A stretch of 64,000 bases of DNA from Megalopta genalis (lineage: Eukaryota; Arthropoda; Insecta; Hymenoptera; Halictidae), in contig NW_027477025.1 in assembly GCF_051020955.1 (NCBI RefSeq), positions 42,565 through 106,564 of the forward strand, given 5' to 3'. The notes beneath the pieces are model-generated. The model did no database searches. It saw only the letters and a program-made list of their open reading frames with translations, and had not been told where the DNA came from. The stretch's first letter is position 1; each line of letters opens with the position of its first letter. Shown here piece by piece: positions 40,701 through 54,060 of the stretch. Position numbers and translations under genes: made by a program.

Positions 40701-43700
40701 AGAAGGATTAGCTTCAAATCCATGCGAAACAAGTGGTTTAGCTTCAAGTACTAGCGATATAAATGACTTAGCTCCAACTGGAATCGAGACATGCGAGTTA
40801 GCTTCATATCCATGCGAAACAAATGATTTAGCTTCAAGTACTTGCGATATAAATGATTTAGCTTCAACTGGAAGCGAGACAAACGAGTTAGCTTCACATT
40901 CATGCGAAAACACATGATTTAGCTTCAAATCAATGCGAGGTAAAAGCTTTGGCTTCAAATCCATGCGAAACAAATGATTTAGCTTCAAATACTTGCGATA
41001 GAAATGATTTAGATTCAACTGCATGCGAAACGAACAACTTAGCTGCACATTAATTCGAAACACATGATTTAGCCTCAAATCAATGCGAGGTAGAAGATTT
41101 AGCTTCAAATCCATGCGACACAAATGATTTAGCTTCAAATACTTGCGATATAAATGATTTAGCTCCAACTGGAAGCGAGACATGCGAGTTAGCTTCAAAT
41201 CCATGCGAAAGAAATGATTTAGCTTCAAGTACTTGCGATATAAATGATTTAGCTTCAACTGGAAGCGAGACAAACGAGTTAGCTTCACATTCATGCGAAA
41301 ACACATGATTTAGCTACAAATCGATGCGACGTAAAAGCTTTGGCTTCAAATCCACGCGAAACAAATGATTTAGCTTCAAATACTTGCGATATAAATGGTT
41401 TAGATTCAACTGCATGCGAAAAAAACAAGTTAGAATCAAATCCATGCGAGAAAAGAGATTTAGATTTAAATCAATGCGGAGTAAAAGTTTTAGCTTCAAA
41501 TCCTTGCGAAACAAATGATTTGCCTTCAAATACTTGCGATATAAACGATATAGATTCAAATGCATGCGAAACAAACGAGTTAGCTTCACAGTCATTCGAA
41601 ACACATGATTTAGCTTCAAATCAATGCGAAGTAGAAGGTTTAGCTTCAAATCCATGCGAAACGAAAGATTTTGCTTCAATTACTTGCGATATAAATGATT
41701 TAGCTTTAACTGGAAGCGAAACAAGCGAGTTAGCTTCTAATCCATGCGAAACAAACGAGTTAGCTTCACATTAATCCGAAACACATGATTTAGCCTCAAA
41801 TCAATGCGAGGTAGAAGATTTAGCTTCAAATCCATGCGACACAAATGATTTAGCTTCAAAGACTTGCGATATAAACGATATATCTTCAAATGCATGCGAA
41901 ACAAACGAGTTAGCTTCACAGTCATTCGAAACACATGATTTAGCTTCAAATCAATGCGAAGTAGAAGGTTTAGCTTCAAATCCATGCGAAACAAATGATT
42001 TACCTTCAAATACTTGCGATATAAATGATTTAGATTCAACTGCATGCGAAACAAACAAGTTAGATTCAAATCCATGCAAAACACGAGATTTATATTCAAA
42101 TCAATGCCGAGTAGAAGTTTTAGCTTCAAATCCATGCGAAACAAATGATTTAGCTTCAAATACTTGCGATAAAAAACGATATAGCTTCAAATTCATGCGA
42201 AACAAACGAGTTAGCTTCACAGTCATTCGAAACACATGATTTAGCTTCAAATCAATGCGAAGTAGAAGGTTTAGCTTCAAATCCATGCGAAACAAATGAT
42301 TTACCTTCAAATACTTGCGATATAAATGATTTAGCTTTAACTGGAAGCGAAACAAGCGAGTTAGCTTCTAATCCATGCGAAACAAACGAGTTAGCTTCAC
42401 ATTAATTCGAAACACATGATTTAGCCTCAAATCAATGCGAGGTAGAAGATTTAGCTTCAAATCCATGCGAAACAAATGATTTTGCTTCAAATACTTGCGA
42501 TATAAACGATATATCTTCAAATGCATGAGAAACAAACGAGTTAGCTTCACAGTCATTCGAAACACACGATTTAGCTTCAAATCAATGCGAAGTAGAAGGT
42601 TTAGCTTCAAATCCATGCGAAACAAATGATTTAGCTCCAAGTACTTGCGATATAAATGATATAGCTTCAACTGGAAGCGAGACAAACGAGTTAGCTTCAC
42701 ATTCATGCGAAAACACATGATTTATATTCAAAGCAACGCGAAGTAGAAGGATTAGCTTCAAATCCATGCGAAACAAATGGTTTAGCTTCAAGTACTAGCG
42801 ATATAAATGACTTAGCTCCAACTGGAAGCGAGACATGCGAGTTAGCTTCAAATCCATGCGAAACAAATGATTTAGCTTCAAATACTTGCGATATAAATGA
42901 TTTAGCTTTAACTGGAAGCGATACAAGCGAGTTAGCTTCACATTCATGCGAAAACACATGCTTTAGCTTCAAATCAATGCGAGGTAAAAGCTTTGGCTTC
43001 AAATCCATGCGAAACAAATGATTTAGCTTCAAATACTTGCGATATAAATGATTTAGATGCAACTCCATGCGAAACAAACAACTTAGATTCACATTCATTC
43101 GAAACACATGATTTAGTTCAAATCAATGCGAAGTAGAAGGTTTAGCTTCATATCCAAACGAAACAAATAATTTAGCTTCAAATACTTGCGATATAAATGA
43201 TTTAGATTCAACTGCATGCGAAACAAACGAGTTAGCTTCAAATCCACGCGAAACACGTGATTTATCCTCCTTGCATTGCGCAGTAGAAGGTTTAGCTTCA
43301 AATCCATGCGACACTAATGATTTAGCTTTAAATACTTGCGATATACACGATATATCTTCAAATGCATGCGAAAAAAACGAGTTAGCTTCACAGTCATTCG
43401 AAACACATGATTTAGCTTCAAATCAATGCGAAGTAGAAGGTTTAGCTTCAAATCCATGCGAAACGAATGATTTTGCTTCAATTACTTGCGATATAAATGA
43501 TTTAGCTTTAACTGGAAGCGAAACAAGCGAGGTAGCTTCTAATCCATGCGAAACAAACGAGTTAGCTTCACATTAATCCGAAACACATGATTTAGCCTCA
43601 AATCAATGCGAGGTAGAAGATTTAGCTTCAAATCCATGCGACACAAATGATTTAGCTTCAAAGACTTGCGATATAAACGATATATCTTCAAATGCATGCG

Positions 43701-45665
43701 AAACAAACGAGTTAGCTTCACAGTCATTCGAAACACATGATTTAGCTTCAAATCAATGCGAAGTAGAAGGTTTAGCTTCAAATCCATGCGAAACAAATGA
43801 TTTACCTTCAAATACTTGCGATATAAATGATTTAGATTCAACTGCATGCGAAACAAACAAGTTAGATTCAAATCCATGCAAAACACGAGATTTATATTCA
43901 AATCAATGCCGAGTAGAAGTTTTAGCTTCAAATCCATGCGAAACAAATGATTTAGCTCCAAGTACTTGCGATATAAATGATTTAGCTTCAACTGGAAGCG
44001 AGGCAAACGAGTTAGCTTCACATTCATGCGAAAACACATGATTTATATTCAAAGCAACGCGAAGTAGAAGGATTAGCTTCAAATCCATGCGAAACAAGTG
44101 GTTTAGCTTCAAGTACTAGCGATATAAATGACTTAGCTCCAACTGGAATCGAGACATGCGAGTTAGCTTCATATCCATGCGAAACAAATGATTTAGCTTC
44201 AAGTACTTGCGATATAAATGATTTAGCTTCAACTGGAAGCGAGACAAACGAGTTAGCTTCACATTCATGCGAAAACACATGATTTAGCTTCAAATCAATG
44301 CGAGGTAAAAGCTTTGGCTTCAAATCCATGCGAAACAAATGATTTAGCTTCAAATACTTGCGATAGAAATGATTTAGATTCAACTGCATGCGAAACGAAC
44401 AACTTAGCTGCACATTAATTCGAAACACATGATTTAGCCTCAAATCAATGCGAGGTAGAAGATTTAGCTTCAAATCCATGCGACACAAATGATTTAGCTT
44501 CAAATACTTGCGATATAAATGATTTAGCTCCAACTGGAAGCGAGACATGCGAGTTAGCTTCAAATCCATGCGAAACAAATGATTTAGCTTCAAGTACTTG
44601 CGATATAAATGATTTAGCTTCAACTGGAAGCGAGACAAACGAGTTAGCTTCACATTCATGCGAAAACACATGATTTAGCTACAAATCAATGCGACGTAAA
44701 AGCTTTGGCTTCAAATCCATGCGAAACAAATGATTTTGCTTCAAATACTTGCGATATAAATTATTTAGATTCAACTGCATGCGAAAAAAACAAGTTAGAA
44801 TCAAATCCATGCGAGAAAAGAGATTTAGATTTAAATCAATGCCGAGTAGAAGTTTTAGCTTCAAATCCATGCGAAACAAATGATTTAGCTTCAAATACTT
44901 GCGATAAAAAACGATATAGCTTCAAATTCATGCGAAACAAACGAGTTAGCTTCACAGTCATTCGAAACACATGATTTAGCTTCAAATCAATGCGAAGTAG
45001 AAGGTTTAGCTTCAAATCCATGCGAAACAAATGATTTACCTTCAAATACTTGCGATATAAATGATTCAGCTTTAACTGGAAGCGAAACAAGCGAGTTAGC
45101 TTCTAATCCATGCGAAACAAACGAGTTAGCTTCACATTAATTCGAAACACATGATTTAGCCTCAAATCAATGCGAGGTAGAAGATTTAGCTTCAAATCCA
45201 TGCGAAACAAATGATTTTGCTTCAAATACTTGCGATATAAACGATATATCTTCAAATGCATGAGAAACAAACGAGTTAGCTTCACAGTCATTCGAAACAC
45301 ACGATTTAGCTTCAAATCAATGCGAAGTAGAAGGTTTAGCTTCAAATCCATGCGAAACAAATGATTTAGCTCCAAGTACTTGCGATATAAATGATATAGC
45401 TTCAACTGGAAGCGAGACAAACGAGTTAGCTTCACATTCATGCGAAAACACATGATTTATATTCAAAGCAACGCGAAGTAGAAGGATTAGCTTCAAATCC
45501 ATGCGAAACAAATGGTTTAGCTTCAAGTACTAGCGATATAAATGACTTAGCTCCAACTGGAAGCGAGACATGCGAGTTAGCTTCAAATCCATGCGAAACA
45601 AATGATTTAGCTTCAAATACTTGCGATATAAATGATTTAGCTTTAACTGGAAGCGATACAAGCGA
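37765..45665. repeat. 3,365-bp tandem repeat, 2.3 copies, third copy with 630-bp deletion
   Basis: Copy 1 is about 37,765-41,129 and copy 2 about 41,130-44,494, with almost no differences seen (C versus G at 44,578 and 41,213 is one). The third copy starts at about 44,495. Near 44,835 it jumps in register from a GAGAAAAGAGATTTAG-type region to CCGAGTAGAAG, after which the offset to copy 2 becomes 2,735 bp. The missing piece is therefore exactly 630 bp, or 21 units. The third copy ends at about 45,665, where CACAGTCATTCG replaces CACATTCATGCG. Confidence 0.87.
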
Positions 45666-46054
45666 GTTAGCTTCACAGTCATTCGAAACACATGATTTAG
45701 CTTCAAATCAATGCGAAGTAGAAGGTTTAGCTTCAAATCCATGCGAAACAAATGATTTACCTTCAAATACTTGCGATATAAATGATTTAGCTTTAACTGG
45801 AAGCGAAACAAGCGAGTTAGCTTCTAATCCATGCGAAACAAACGAGTTAGCTTCACATTAATTCGAAACACATGATTTAGCCTCAAATCAATGCGAGGTA
45901 GAAGATTTAGCTTCAAATCCATGCTACACATATGATTTAGCTTCAAAGACTTGCGATATAAACGATATATCTTCAAATGCGTGCGAAACAAACGAGTTAG
46001 CTTCACAGTCATTCGAAACACATGATTTAGCTTCAAATCAATGCGAAGTAGTAG
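45666..46054. repeat. Linker units between two higher-order blocks
   Basis: About thirteen units in ordinary F-Q-P-T-G order. One P unit near 45,925 has lost the CpG context and reads CCATGCTACACATATG. The F unit near 45,854 carries TAA. No other content is seen. Confidence 0.6.
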
Positions 46055-48277
46055 GTTTAGCTTCAAATCCATGCGAAACAAATGATTTACCTTCAAATAC
46101 TTGCGATATAAATGATTTAGATTCAACTGCATGCGAAACAAACAAGTTAGATTCAAAACCATGCAAAACACGAGATTTATATTCAAATCAATGCCGAGTA
46201 GAAGTTTTAGCTTCAAATCCATGCGAAACAAATGATTTAGCTTCAAATACTTGCGATATAAATAATTTAGATCCAACTGCATGCGAAACAAACAAGTTAG
46301 ATTCAAATCCATGCAAAACACGAAATTTATATTCAAATCAATGCCGAGTAGAAGTTTTAGCTTCAAATCCATGCGATGCAAGTGATTTAGCTTCAAATAC
46401 TTGCGATATAAACGATATAGCTTCAAATTCATGCGAAACAAACGAGTTAGCTTCACAGTCATTCGAAACACATGATTTAGCTTCAAATCAATGCGAAGTA
46501 GATTATTTAGCTTCAAATCCATGCGAAACAAATGATTTACCTTCAAATACTTGCGATATAAATGATTTAGCTTTAACTGGAAGCGAAACAAGCGAGTTAG
46601 CTTCTAATCCATGCGAAACAAACGAGTTAGCTTCACATTAATCGAAACATATGATTTAGCCTCAAATCAATGCGAGGTAGAAGATTTAGCTTCAAATCCA
46701 TGCGAAACAAATGATTTTGCTTCAAATACTTGCGATATAAACGATATATCTTCAAATGCATGAGAAACAAACGAGTTAGCTTCACAGTCATTCGAAACAC
46801 ACGATTTAGCTTCAAATCAATGCGATGTAGAAGGTTTAGCTTCAAATCCATGCGAAACAAATGATTTAGTTCCAAGTACTTGCGATATAAATGATTTAGC
46901 TTCAACTGGAAGCGAGACAAACGAGTTAGCTTCACATTCATGCGAAAACACATGATTTATATTCAAAGCAACGCGAAGTAGAAGGATTAGCTTCAAATCC
47001 ATGCGAAACGAATGGCTTAGCTTCAAGTACTAGCGATATAAATGACTTAGCTCCAACTGGAAGCGAGACATGCGAGTTAGCTTCAAATCCATGCGAAACA
47101 AATGATTTAGCTCCAAGTACTTGCGATATAAATGATTTAGCTTCAACTGGAAGCGAGACAAACGAGTTAGCTTCACATTCATGCGAAAACACATGATTTA
47201 GCTTCAAATCAATGCGAGGTAAAAGCTTTGGCTTCAAATCCATGCGAAACAAATGATTTACCTTCAAATACTTGCGATATAAATGATTTAGATTCAACTG
47301 CATGCGAAACAAACAAGTTATATTCAAATCCATGCAAAACACGAGATTTATATTCAAATCAATGCCGAGTAGAAGTTTTAGCTTCAAATCCATGCGAAAC
47401 AAATGATTTAGCTTCAAATACTTGCGATATAAATAATTTAGATCCAACTGCATGCGAAACAAACAAGTTAGATTCAAATCCATGCAAAACACGAAATTTA
47501 TATTCAAATCAATGCCGAGTAGAAGTTTAAGCTTCAAATCCATGCGAAGCAAATGATTTAGCTTCAAATACTTGCGATATAAACGATATAGCTTCAAATT
47601 CATGCGAAACAAACGAGTTAGGTTCACAGTCATTCGAAACACATGATTTAGCTTCAAATCAATGCGAAGTAGAAGGTTTAGCTTCAAATCAATGCGATAC
47701 AAATGATTTACCTTCAAATACTTGCGATATAAATGATTTAGCTTTAACTGGAAGCGAAACAAGCGAGTTAGCTTCTAATCCATGCGAAACAAACGAGTTA
47801 GCTTCACATTAATTGGAAACACATGATTTAGCCTCAAATCAATGCGAGGTAGAAGATTTAGCTTCAAATCCATGCGAAACAAATGATTTTGCTTCAAATA
47901 CTTGCGATATAAACGATATATCTTCAAATGCATGAGAAACAAACGAGTTAGCTTCACAGTCATTCGAAACACACGATTTAGCTTCAAATCAATGCGAAGT
48001 AGAAGGTTTAGCTTCAAATCCATGCGAAACAAATGATTTAGCTCCAAGTACTTGCGATATAAATGATTTAGCTTCAACTGGAAGCGAGGCAAACGAGTTA
48101 GCTTCACATTCATGCGAAAACACATGATTTATATTCAAAGCAACGCGAAGTAGAAGGATTAGCTTCAAATCCATGCGAAACAAGTGGTTTAGCTTCAAGT
48201 ACTAGCGATATAAATGACTTAGCTCCAACTGGAAGCGAGACATGCGAGTTAGCTTCAAATCCATGCGAAACAAATGA
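46055..48277. repeat. 1,171/1,172-bp tandem duplication
   Basis: About 46,055-47,105 matches 47,226-48,277. The offset is 1,171 bp on the left and 1,172 bp after the 1-bp loss in ATTAATCGAAAC near 46,640. Shared rare units include ATAATTTAGATCCAACTGC (46,263 and 47,434) and CGAAATTTATATTC (46,321 and 47,492); both also occur at about 49,327 and 49,385. TAA interrupts a unit end near 47,527 in the second copy only. Confidence 0.78.
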
Positions 48278-49624
48278 TTTAGCTTCAAATACTTGCGATA
48301 TAAATGATTTAGCTTTAACTGGAAGCGATACAAGCGAGTTAGCTTCACATTCATGCGAAAACACATGATTTAGCTTCAAATCAATGCGAGGTAAAAGCTT
48401 TGGCTTCAAATCCATGCGAAACAAATGATTTAGCTTCAAATACTTGCGATATAAATGATTTAGATGCAACTCCATGCGAAACAAACAACTTAGATTCACA
48501 TTCATTCGAAACACATGATTTAGATTCAAATCAATGCGAAGTAGAAGGTTTAGCTTCATATCCAAGCGAAACAAATAATTTAGCTTCAAATACTTGCGAT
48601 ATAAATGATTTAGATTCAACTGCATGCGAAACAAACGAGTTAGCTTCAAATCCACGCGAAACACGTGATTTATCTTCCTTGCATTGCGCAGTAGAAGGTT
48701 TAGCTTCAAATCCATGCGACACAATTGATTTAGCTTTAAAGACTTGCGATATAAACGATATATCTTCAAATGCATGCGAAAAAAACGAGTTAGCTTCACA
48801 TTAATTCGAAACACATGATTTAGCTTCAATCAATGCGAAGTAGAAGGTTTAGCTTCAAATCCATGCGAAACAAATGATTTAGCTTCAACTGGAAGCGAGA
48901 CAAACGAGTTAGCTTCACATTCATGCGAAAACACGTGATTTATCTTCAAAGCAACGCGAAGTAGAAGGATTAGCTTCAAATCCATGCGAAACAAATGGTT
49001 TAGCTTCAAGTACTAGCGATATAAATGACTTAGATCCAACTGGAAGCGAGACATGCGAGTTAGCTTCTAATCCATGCGAAAACACATGATTTAGCTTCAA
49101 ATCAATGCGAGGTAAAAGCTTTGGCTTCAAATCCATGCGAAACAAATGATTTAGCTTCAAATACTTGCGATAGAAATGATTTAGATTCAACTGCATGCGA
49201 AACAAACAAGTTAGATTCAAAACCATGCAAAACACGAGATTTATATTCAAATCAATGCCGAGTAGAAGTTTTAGCTTCAAATCCATGCGAAACAAATGAT
49301 TTAGCTTCAAATACTTGCGATATAAATAATTTAGATCCAACTGCATGCGAAACAAACAAGTTAGATTCAAATCCATGCAAAACACGAAATTTATATTCAA
49401 ATCAATGCCGAGTAGAAGTTTTAGCTTCAAATCCATGCGAAGCAAATGATTTAGCTTCAAATACTTGCGATATAAATGATTTAGCTTCAACTGGAAGCGA
49501 GACAAACGAGTTAGCTTCACATTCATGCGAAAACACATGATTTAGCTTCAAATCAATGCGAGGTAAAAGCTTTGGCTTCAAATCCATGCGAAACAAATGA
49601 TTTAGCTTCAAATACTTGCGATAG
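48278..49624. repeat. Mosaic segment including a distant copy of 29.8-30.3 kb
   Basis: 48,390-48,900 is the partner of 29,760-30,270, 18,630 bp away. 49,200-49,450 carries the DSTACETNKL / DSNPCKTRNL / YSNQCRVEVL run also seen near 3,570, 46,270 and 47,440. A 1-bp loss near 48,829 (TTCAATCAATG) breaks the register. Only repeat units are present. Confidence 0.65.
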
Positions 49625-51060
49625 AAATGATTTAGATTCAACTGCATGCGAAACAAACGAGTTAGCTTCACAGTCATTCGAAACACATGATTTAGCCTCA
49701 AATCAATGCGAGGTAGAAGATTTAACTTCAAATCCATGCGAAACAAATGATTTAGCATCAAATACTTGCGATATAAACGATATAGCTTCAAATTGCATGC
49801 GAAACAAACGAGTTAGCTTCACAGTCATTCGAAACACATGATTTAGCTTCAAATCAATGCGAAGTAGAAGGTTTAGCTTCAAATCCATGCGAAACAAATG
49901 ATTTAGCTTCAAATGGAAGCCAGACAAACGAGTTAGCTTCACATTCATGCGAAAACACATGATTTATCTTCAAAGCAACGCGAAGTAGAAGGATTAGCTT
50001 CAAATCCATGCGAAACAAATGGTTTAGCTTCAAGTACTAGCGATATAAGTGATTTAGCTTTAACTGGAAGCGAAACAAGCGAGTTAGCTTCAAATTCATG
50101 CGAAACAAACGAGTTAGCTTCACAGTCATTCGAAACACATGATTTAGCTTCAAATCAATGCGAAGTAGAAGGTTTAGCTTCAAATCCAAGCGAAACAAAT
50201 CATTTAGCTTCAAATACTTGCGATATAAATGATTTAGATTCAACTGCATGCGAAACAAACGAGTTAGCTTCACAGTCATTCGAAACACATGATTTAGCCT
50301 CAAATCAATGCGAGGTAGAAGATTAGCTTCAAATCCATGCGAAACAAATGATTTAGCATCAAATACTTGCGATATAAACGATATAGCTTCAAATTGCATG
50401 CGAAACAAACGAGTTAGCTTCACAGTCATTCGAAACACATGATTTAGCTTCAAATCAATGCGAAGTAGAAGGTTTAGCTTCAAATCCATGCGAAACAAAT
50501 GATTTAGCTTCAAATGGAAGCGAGACAAACGAGTTAGCTTCACATTCATGCGAAAACACATGATTTATCTTCAAAGCAACGCGAAGTAGAAGGATTAGCT
50601 TCAAATCCATGCGAAACAAATGGTTTAGCTTCAAGTACTAGCGATATAAATGATTTAGCTTTAACTGGAAGCGAAACAAGCGAGTTAGCTTCAAATTCAT
50701 GCGAAACAAACGAGTTAGCTTCACAGTCATTCGAAACACATGATTTAGCTTCAAATCAATGCGAAGTAGAAGGTTTAGCTTCAAATGCAAGCGAAACAAA
50801 TAATTTAGCTTCAAATACTTGCGATATAAATGATTTAGATTCAACTGCATGCGAAACAAACGAGTTAGCTTCACAGTCATTCGAAACACATGATTTAGCC
50901 TCAAATCAATGCGAGGTAGAAGATTTAGCTTCAAATCCATGCGAAACAAATGATATAGCATCAAATACTTGCGATATAAACGATATAGCTTCAAATTGCA
51001 TGCGAAACAAACGAGTTAGCTTCACAGTCATTCGAAACACATGATTTAGCTTCAAATCAA
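49625..51060. repeat. 601/602-bp tandem repeat, about 2.4 copies
   Basis: Copies start near 49,625, 50,227 and 50,829. The second copy has lost one base in GAAGATTAGCTTC near 50,323, which moves the offset from 602 to 601 bp. All copies share the 31-bp unit CAAATTGCATGCG (near 49,793, 50,393 and 50,995) and the 31-bp ASHSCENT unit. Confidence 0.78.
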
Positions 51061-54060
51061 TGCGGAGTAGAAGTTTTAGCTTCAAATCCTTGCGAAACAA
51101 ATGATTTAGCTTCAAATACTTGCGATATAAACGAAATAGCTTCAAATTCATGCGAAACAAACGAGTTAACTTCACAGTCATTCGAAACACATGATTTAGC
51201 TTCAAATCAATGCGAAGTAGAAGGTTTAGCTTCAAATCCATGCGAAACAAATGATTTAGCTTCAAATGGAAGCGAGACAAACGAGTTAGCTTCACATTCA
51301 TGCGAAAACACATGATTTATCTTCAAAGCAACGCGAAGTAGAAGGATTAGCTTCAAATCCATGCGAAACAAATGGTTTAGCTTCAAGTACTAGGGATATA
51401 AATGACTTAGCTTTAACTGGAAGCGAAACAAGCGAGTTAGCTTCAAATTCATGCGAAACAAACGAGTTAGCTTCACAGTCATTCGAAACACATGATTTAG
51501 CTTCAAATCAATGCGGAGTAGAAGTTTTAGCTTCAAATCCTTGCGAAACAAATGGTTTAGCTTCAAGTACTAGGGATATAAATGACTTAGCTTTAACTGG
51601 AAGCGAAACAAGCGAGTTAGCTTCAAATTCATGCGAAACAAACGAGTTAGCTTCACAGTCATTCGAAACACATGATTTAGCTTCAAATCAATGCGGAGTA
51701 GAAGTTTTAGCTTCAAATCCTTGCGAAACAAATGATTTAGCTTCAAATACTTGCGATATAAACGAAATAGCTTCAAATTCATGCGAAACAAACGAGTTAA
51801 CTTCACATTCATTCGAAACACATGATTTAGCTTCAAATCAATGCGAAGTAGAAGGTTTAGCTTCATATCCAAGCGAAACAAATAATTTAGCTTCAAATAC
51901 TTGCGATATAAATGATTTAGATTCAACTGCATGCGAAACAAACGAGATAGCTTCCAATCCACGCGAAACACGTGATTTATCTTCCTTGCAATGCGCAGTA
52001 GAAGGTTTAGCTTCATATCCATGCGAAACAAATGATTTACCTTCAAATACTAGCGATATAAATGATTTAGCTTCAAGTGGAAGCGAAACAAGCGAGTTAA
52101 ATTCTAATCATGCGAAAAAATGATTTAGCTTCAAGTACTTGCGATATAATCGATATAGCTTCAAATGCATGCAAAACAATCGAGTTAGCTTCACATTCAT
52201 TCGAAACACATCATTTAGCTTCAAATCAATGCGAAGAAGAAGGATTAGCTTCAAATCCAAGAGAAACAAATGATTTTGCTTCAAATACTGCGATATAAAT
52301 GATTTAGATTCAAATGCATGCGAACAAACAAGTTAGCTTCACAGTCATTCGAAACACATGATTTAGCTTCAAATCAATGCGAAGTAGAAGGTTTAGCTTC
52401 AAATCCATGCGAAACAAATGATTTAGCTTCAAATGGAAGCGAGACAAACGAGTTAGCTTCACATTCATGCGAAAACACATGATTTATCTTCAAAGCAACG
52501 CGAAGTAGAAGGATTAGCTTCAAATCCATGCGAAACAAATGGTTTAGCTTGAAGTACTAGCGATATAAATGATTTAGCTTTAACTGGAAGCGAAACAAGC
52601 GAGTTAGCTTCAAATTCATGCGAAACAAACGAGTTAGCTTCACAGTCATTCGAAACACATGATTTAGCTTCAAATCAATGCGAAGTAGAAGGTTTAGCTT
52701 CAAATCCAAGCGAAACAAATAATTTAGCTTCAAATACTTGCGATATAAATGATTTAGATTCAACTGCATGCGAAACAAACGAGTTAGCTTCACAGTCATT
52801 CGAAACACATGATTTAGCCTCAAATCAATGCGAGGTAGAAGATTTAGCTTCAAATCCATGCGAAACAAATGATATAGCATCAAATACTTGCGATATAAAC
52901 GATATAGCTTCAAATTGCATGCGAAACAAACGAGTTAGCTTCACAGTCATTCGAAACACATGATTTAGCTTCAAATCAATGCGGAGTAGAAGTTTTAGCT
53001 TCAAATCCTTGCGAAACAATGATTTAGCTTCAAATACTTGCGATATAAACGAAATAGCTTCAAATTCATGCGAAACAAACGAGTTAACTTCACCGTCATT
53101 CGAAACACATGATTTAGCTTCAAATCAATGCGAAGTAGAAGGTTTAGCTTCAAATCCATGCGAAACAAATGATTTAGCTTCAAATGGAAGCGAGACAAAC
53201 GAGTTAGCTTCACATTCATGCGAAAACACATGATTTATCTTCAAAGCAACGCGAAGTAGAAGGATTAGCTTCAAATCCATGCGAAACAAATGGTTTAGCT
53301 TCAAGTACTAGGGATATAAATGACTTAGCTTTAACTGGAAGCGAAACAAGCGAGTTAGCTTCAAATTCATGCGAAACAAACGAGTTAGCTTCACAGTCAT
53401 TCGAAACACATGATTTAGCTTCAAATCAATGCGGAGTAGAAGTTTTAGCTTCAAATCCTTGCGAAACAAATGATTTAGCTTCAAATACTTGCGATATAAA
53501 CGAAATAGCTTCAAATTCATGCGAAACAAACGAGTTGACTTCACATTCATTCGAAACACATGATTTAGCTTCAAATCAATGCGAAGTAGAAGGTTTAGCT
53601 TCATATCCAAGCGAAACAAATAATTTAGCTTCAAATACTTGCGATATAAATGATTTAGATTCAACTGCATGCGAAACAAACGAGATAGCTTCCAATCCAC
53701 GCGAAACACGTGATTTATCTTCCTTGCAATGCGCAGTAGAAGGTTTAGCTTCATATCCATGCGAAACAAATGATTTACCTTCAAATACTAGCGATATAAA
53801 TGATTTAGCTTCAAGTGGAAGCGAAACAAGCGAGTTAAATTCTAATCCATGCGAAAAAATGATTTAGCTTCAAGTACTTGCGATATAATCGATATAGCTT
53901 CAAATGCATGCAAAACAATCGAGTTAGCTTCACATTCATTCGAAACACATCATTTAGCTTCAAATCAATGCGAAGAAGAAGGATTAGCTTCAAATCCAAG
54001 AGAACAAATGATTTTGCTTCAAATACTGCGATATAAATGATTTAGATTCAAATGCATGCG
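50410..54060. repeat. 1,919-bp tandem duplication
   Basis: About 50,410-52,330 matches 52,330-54,060. The offset is 1,919 bp on the left, then 1,918 after a 1-bp loss near 53,016 (GAAACAATGATT), then 1,738 because copy 1 alone carries an internal 180-bp duplication. Shared marks are TAGGGATATAAATGACTTAG, the CGAAATAGCTTC units and a 29-bp unit CAAATACTGCGATAT near 52,285 and 54,019. Confidence 0.8.
51363..51722. repeat. 180-bp tandem duplication (six units)
   Basis: 51,363-51,542 and 51,543-51,722 are near-identical at an offset of exactly 180 bp; both contain AATGGTTTAGCTTCAAGTAC followed by TAGGGATATAAATG. The paralogous region near 53,290-53,470 has only one copy. The duplication is therefore younger than the 1,919-bp duplication, unless the second copy was lost by the reverse event. 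Confidence 0.85.
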
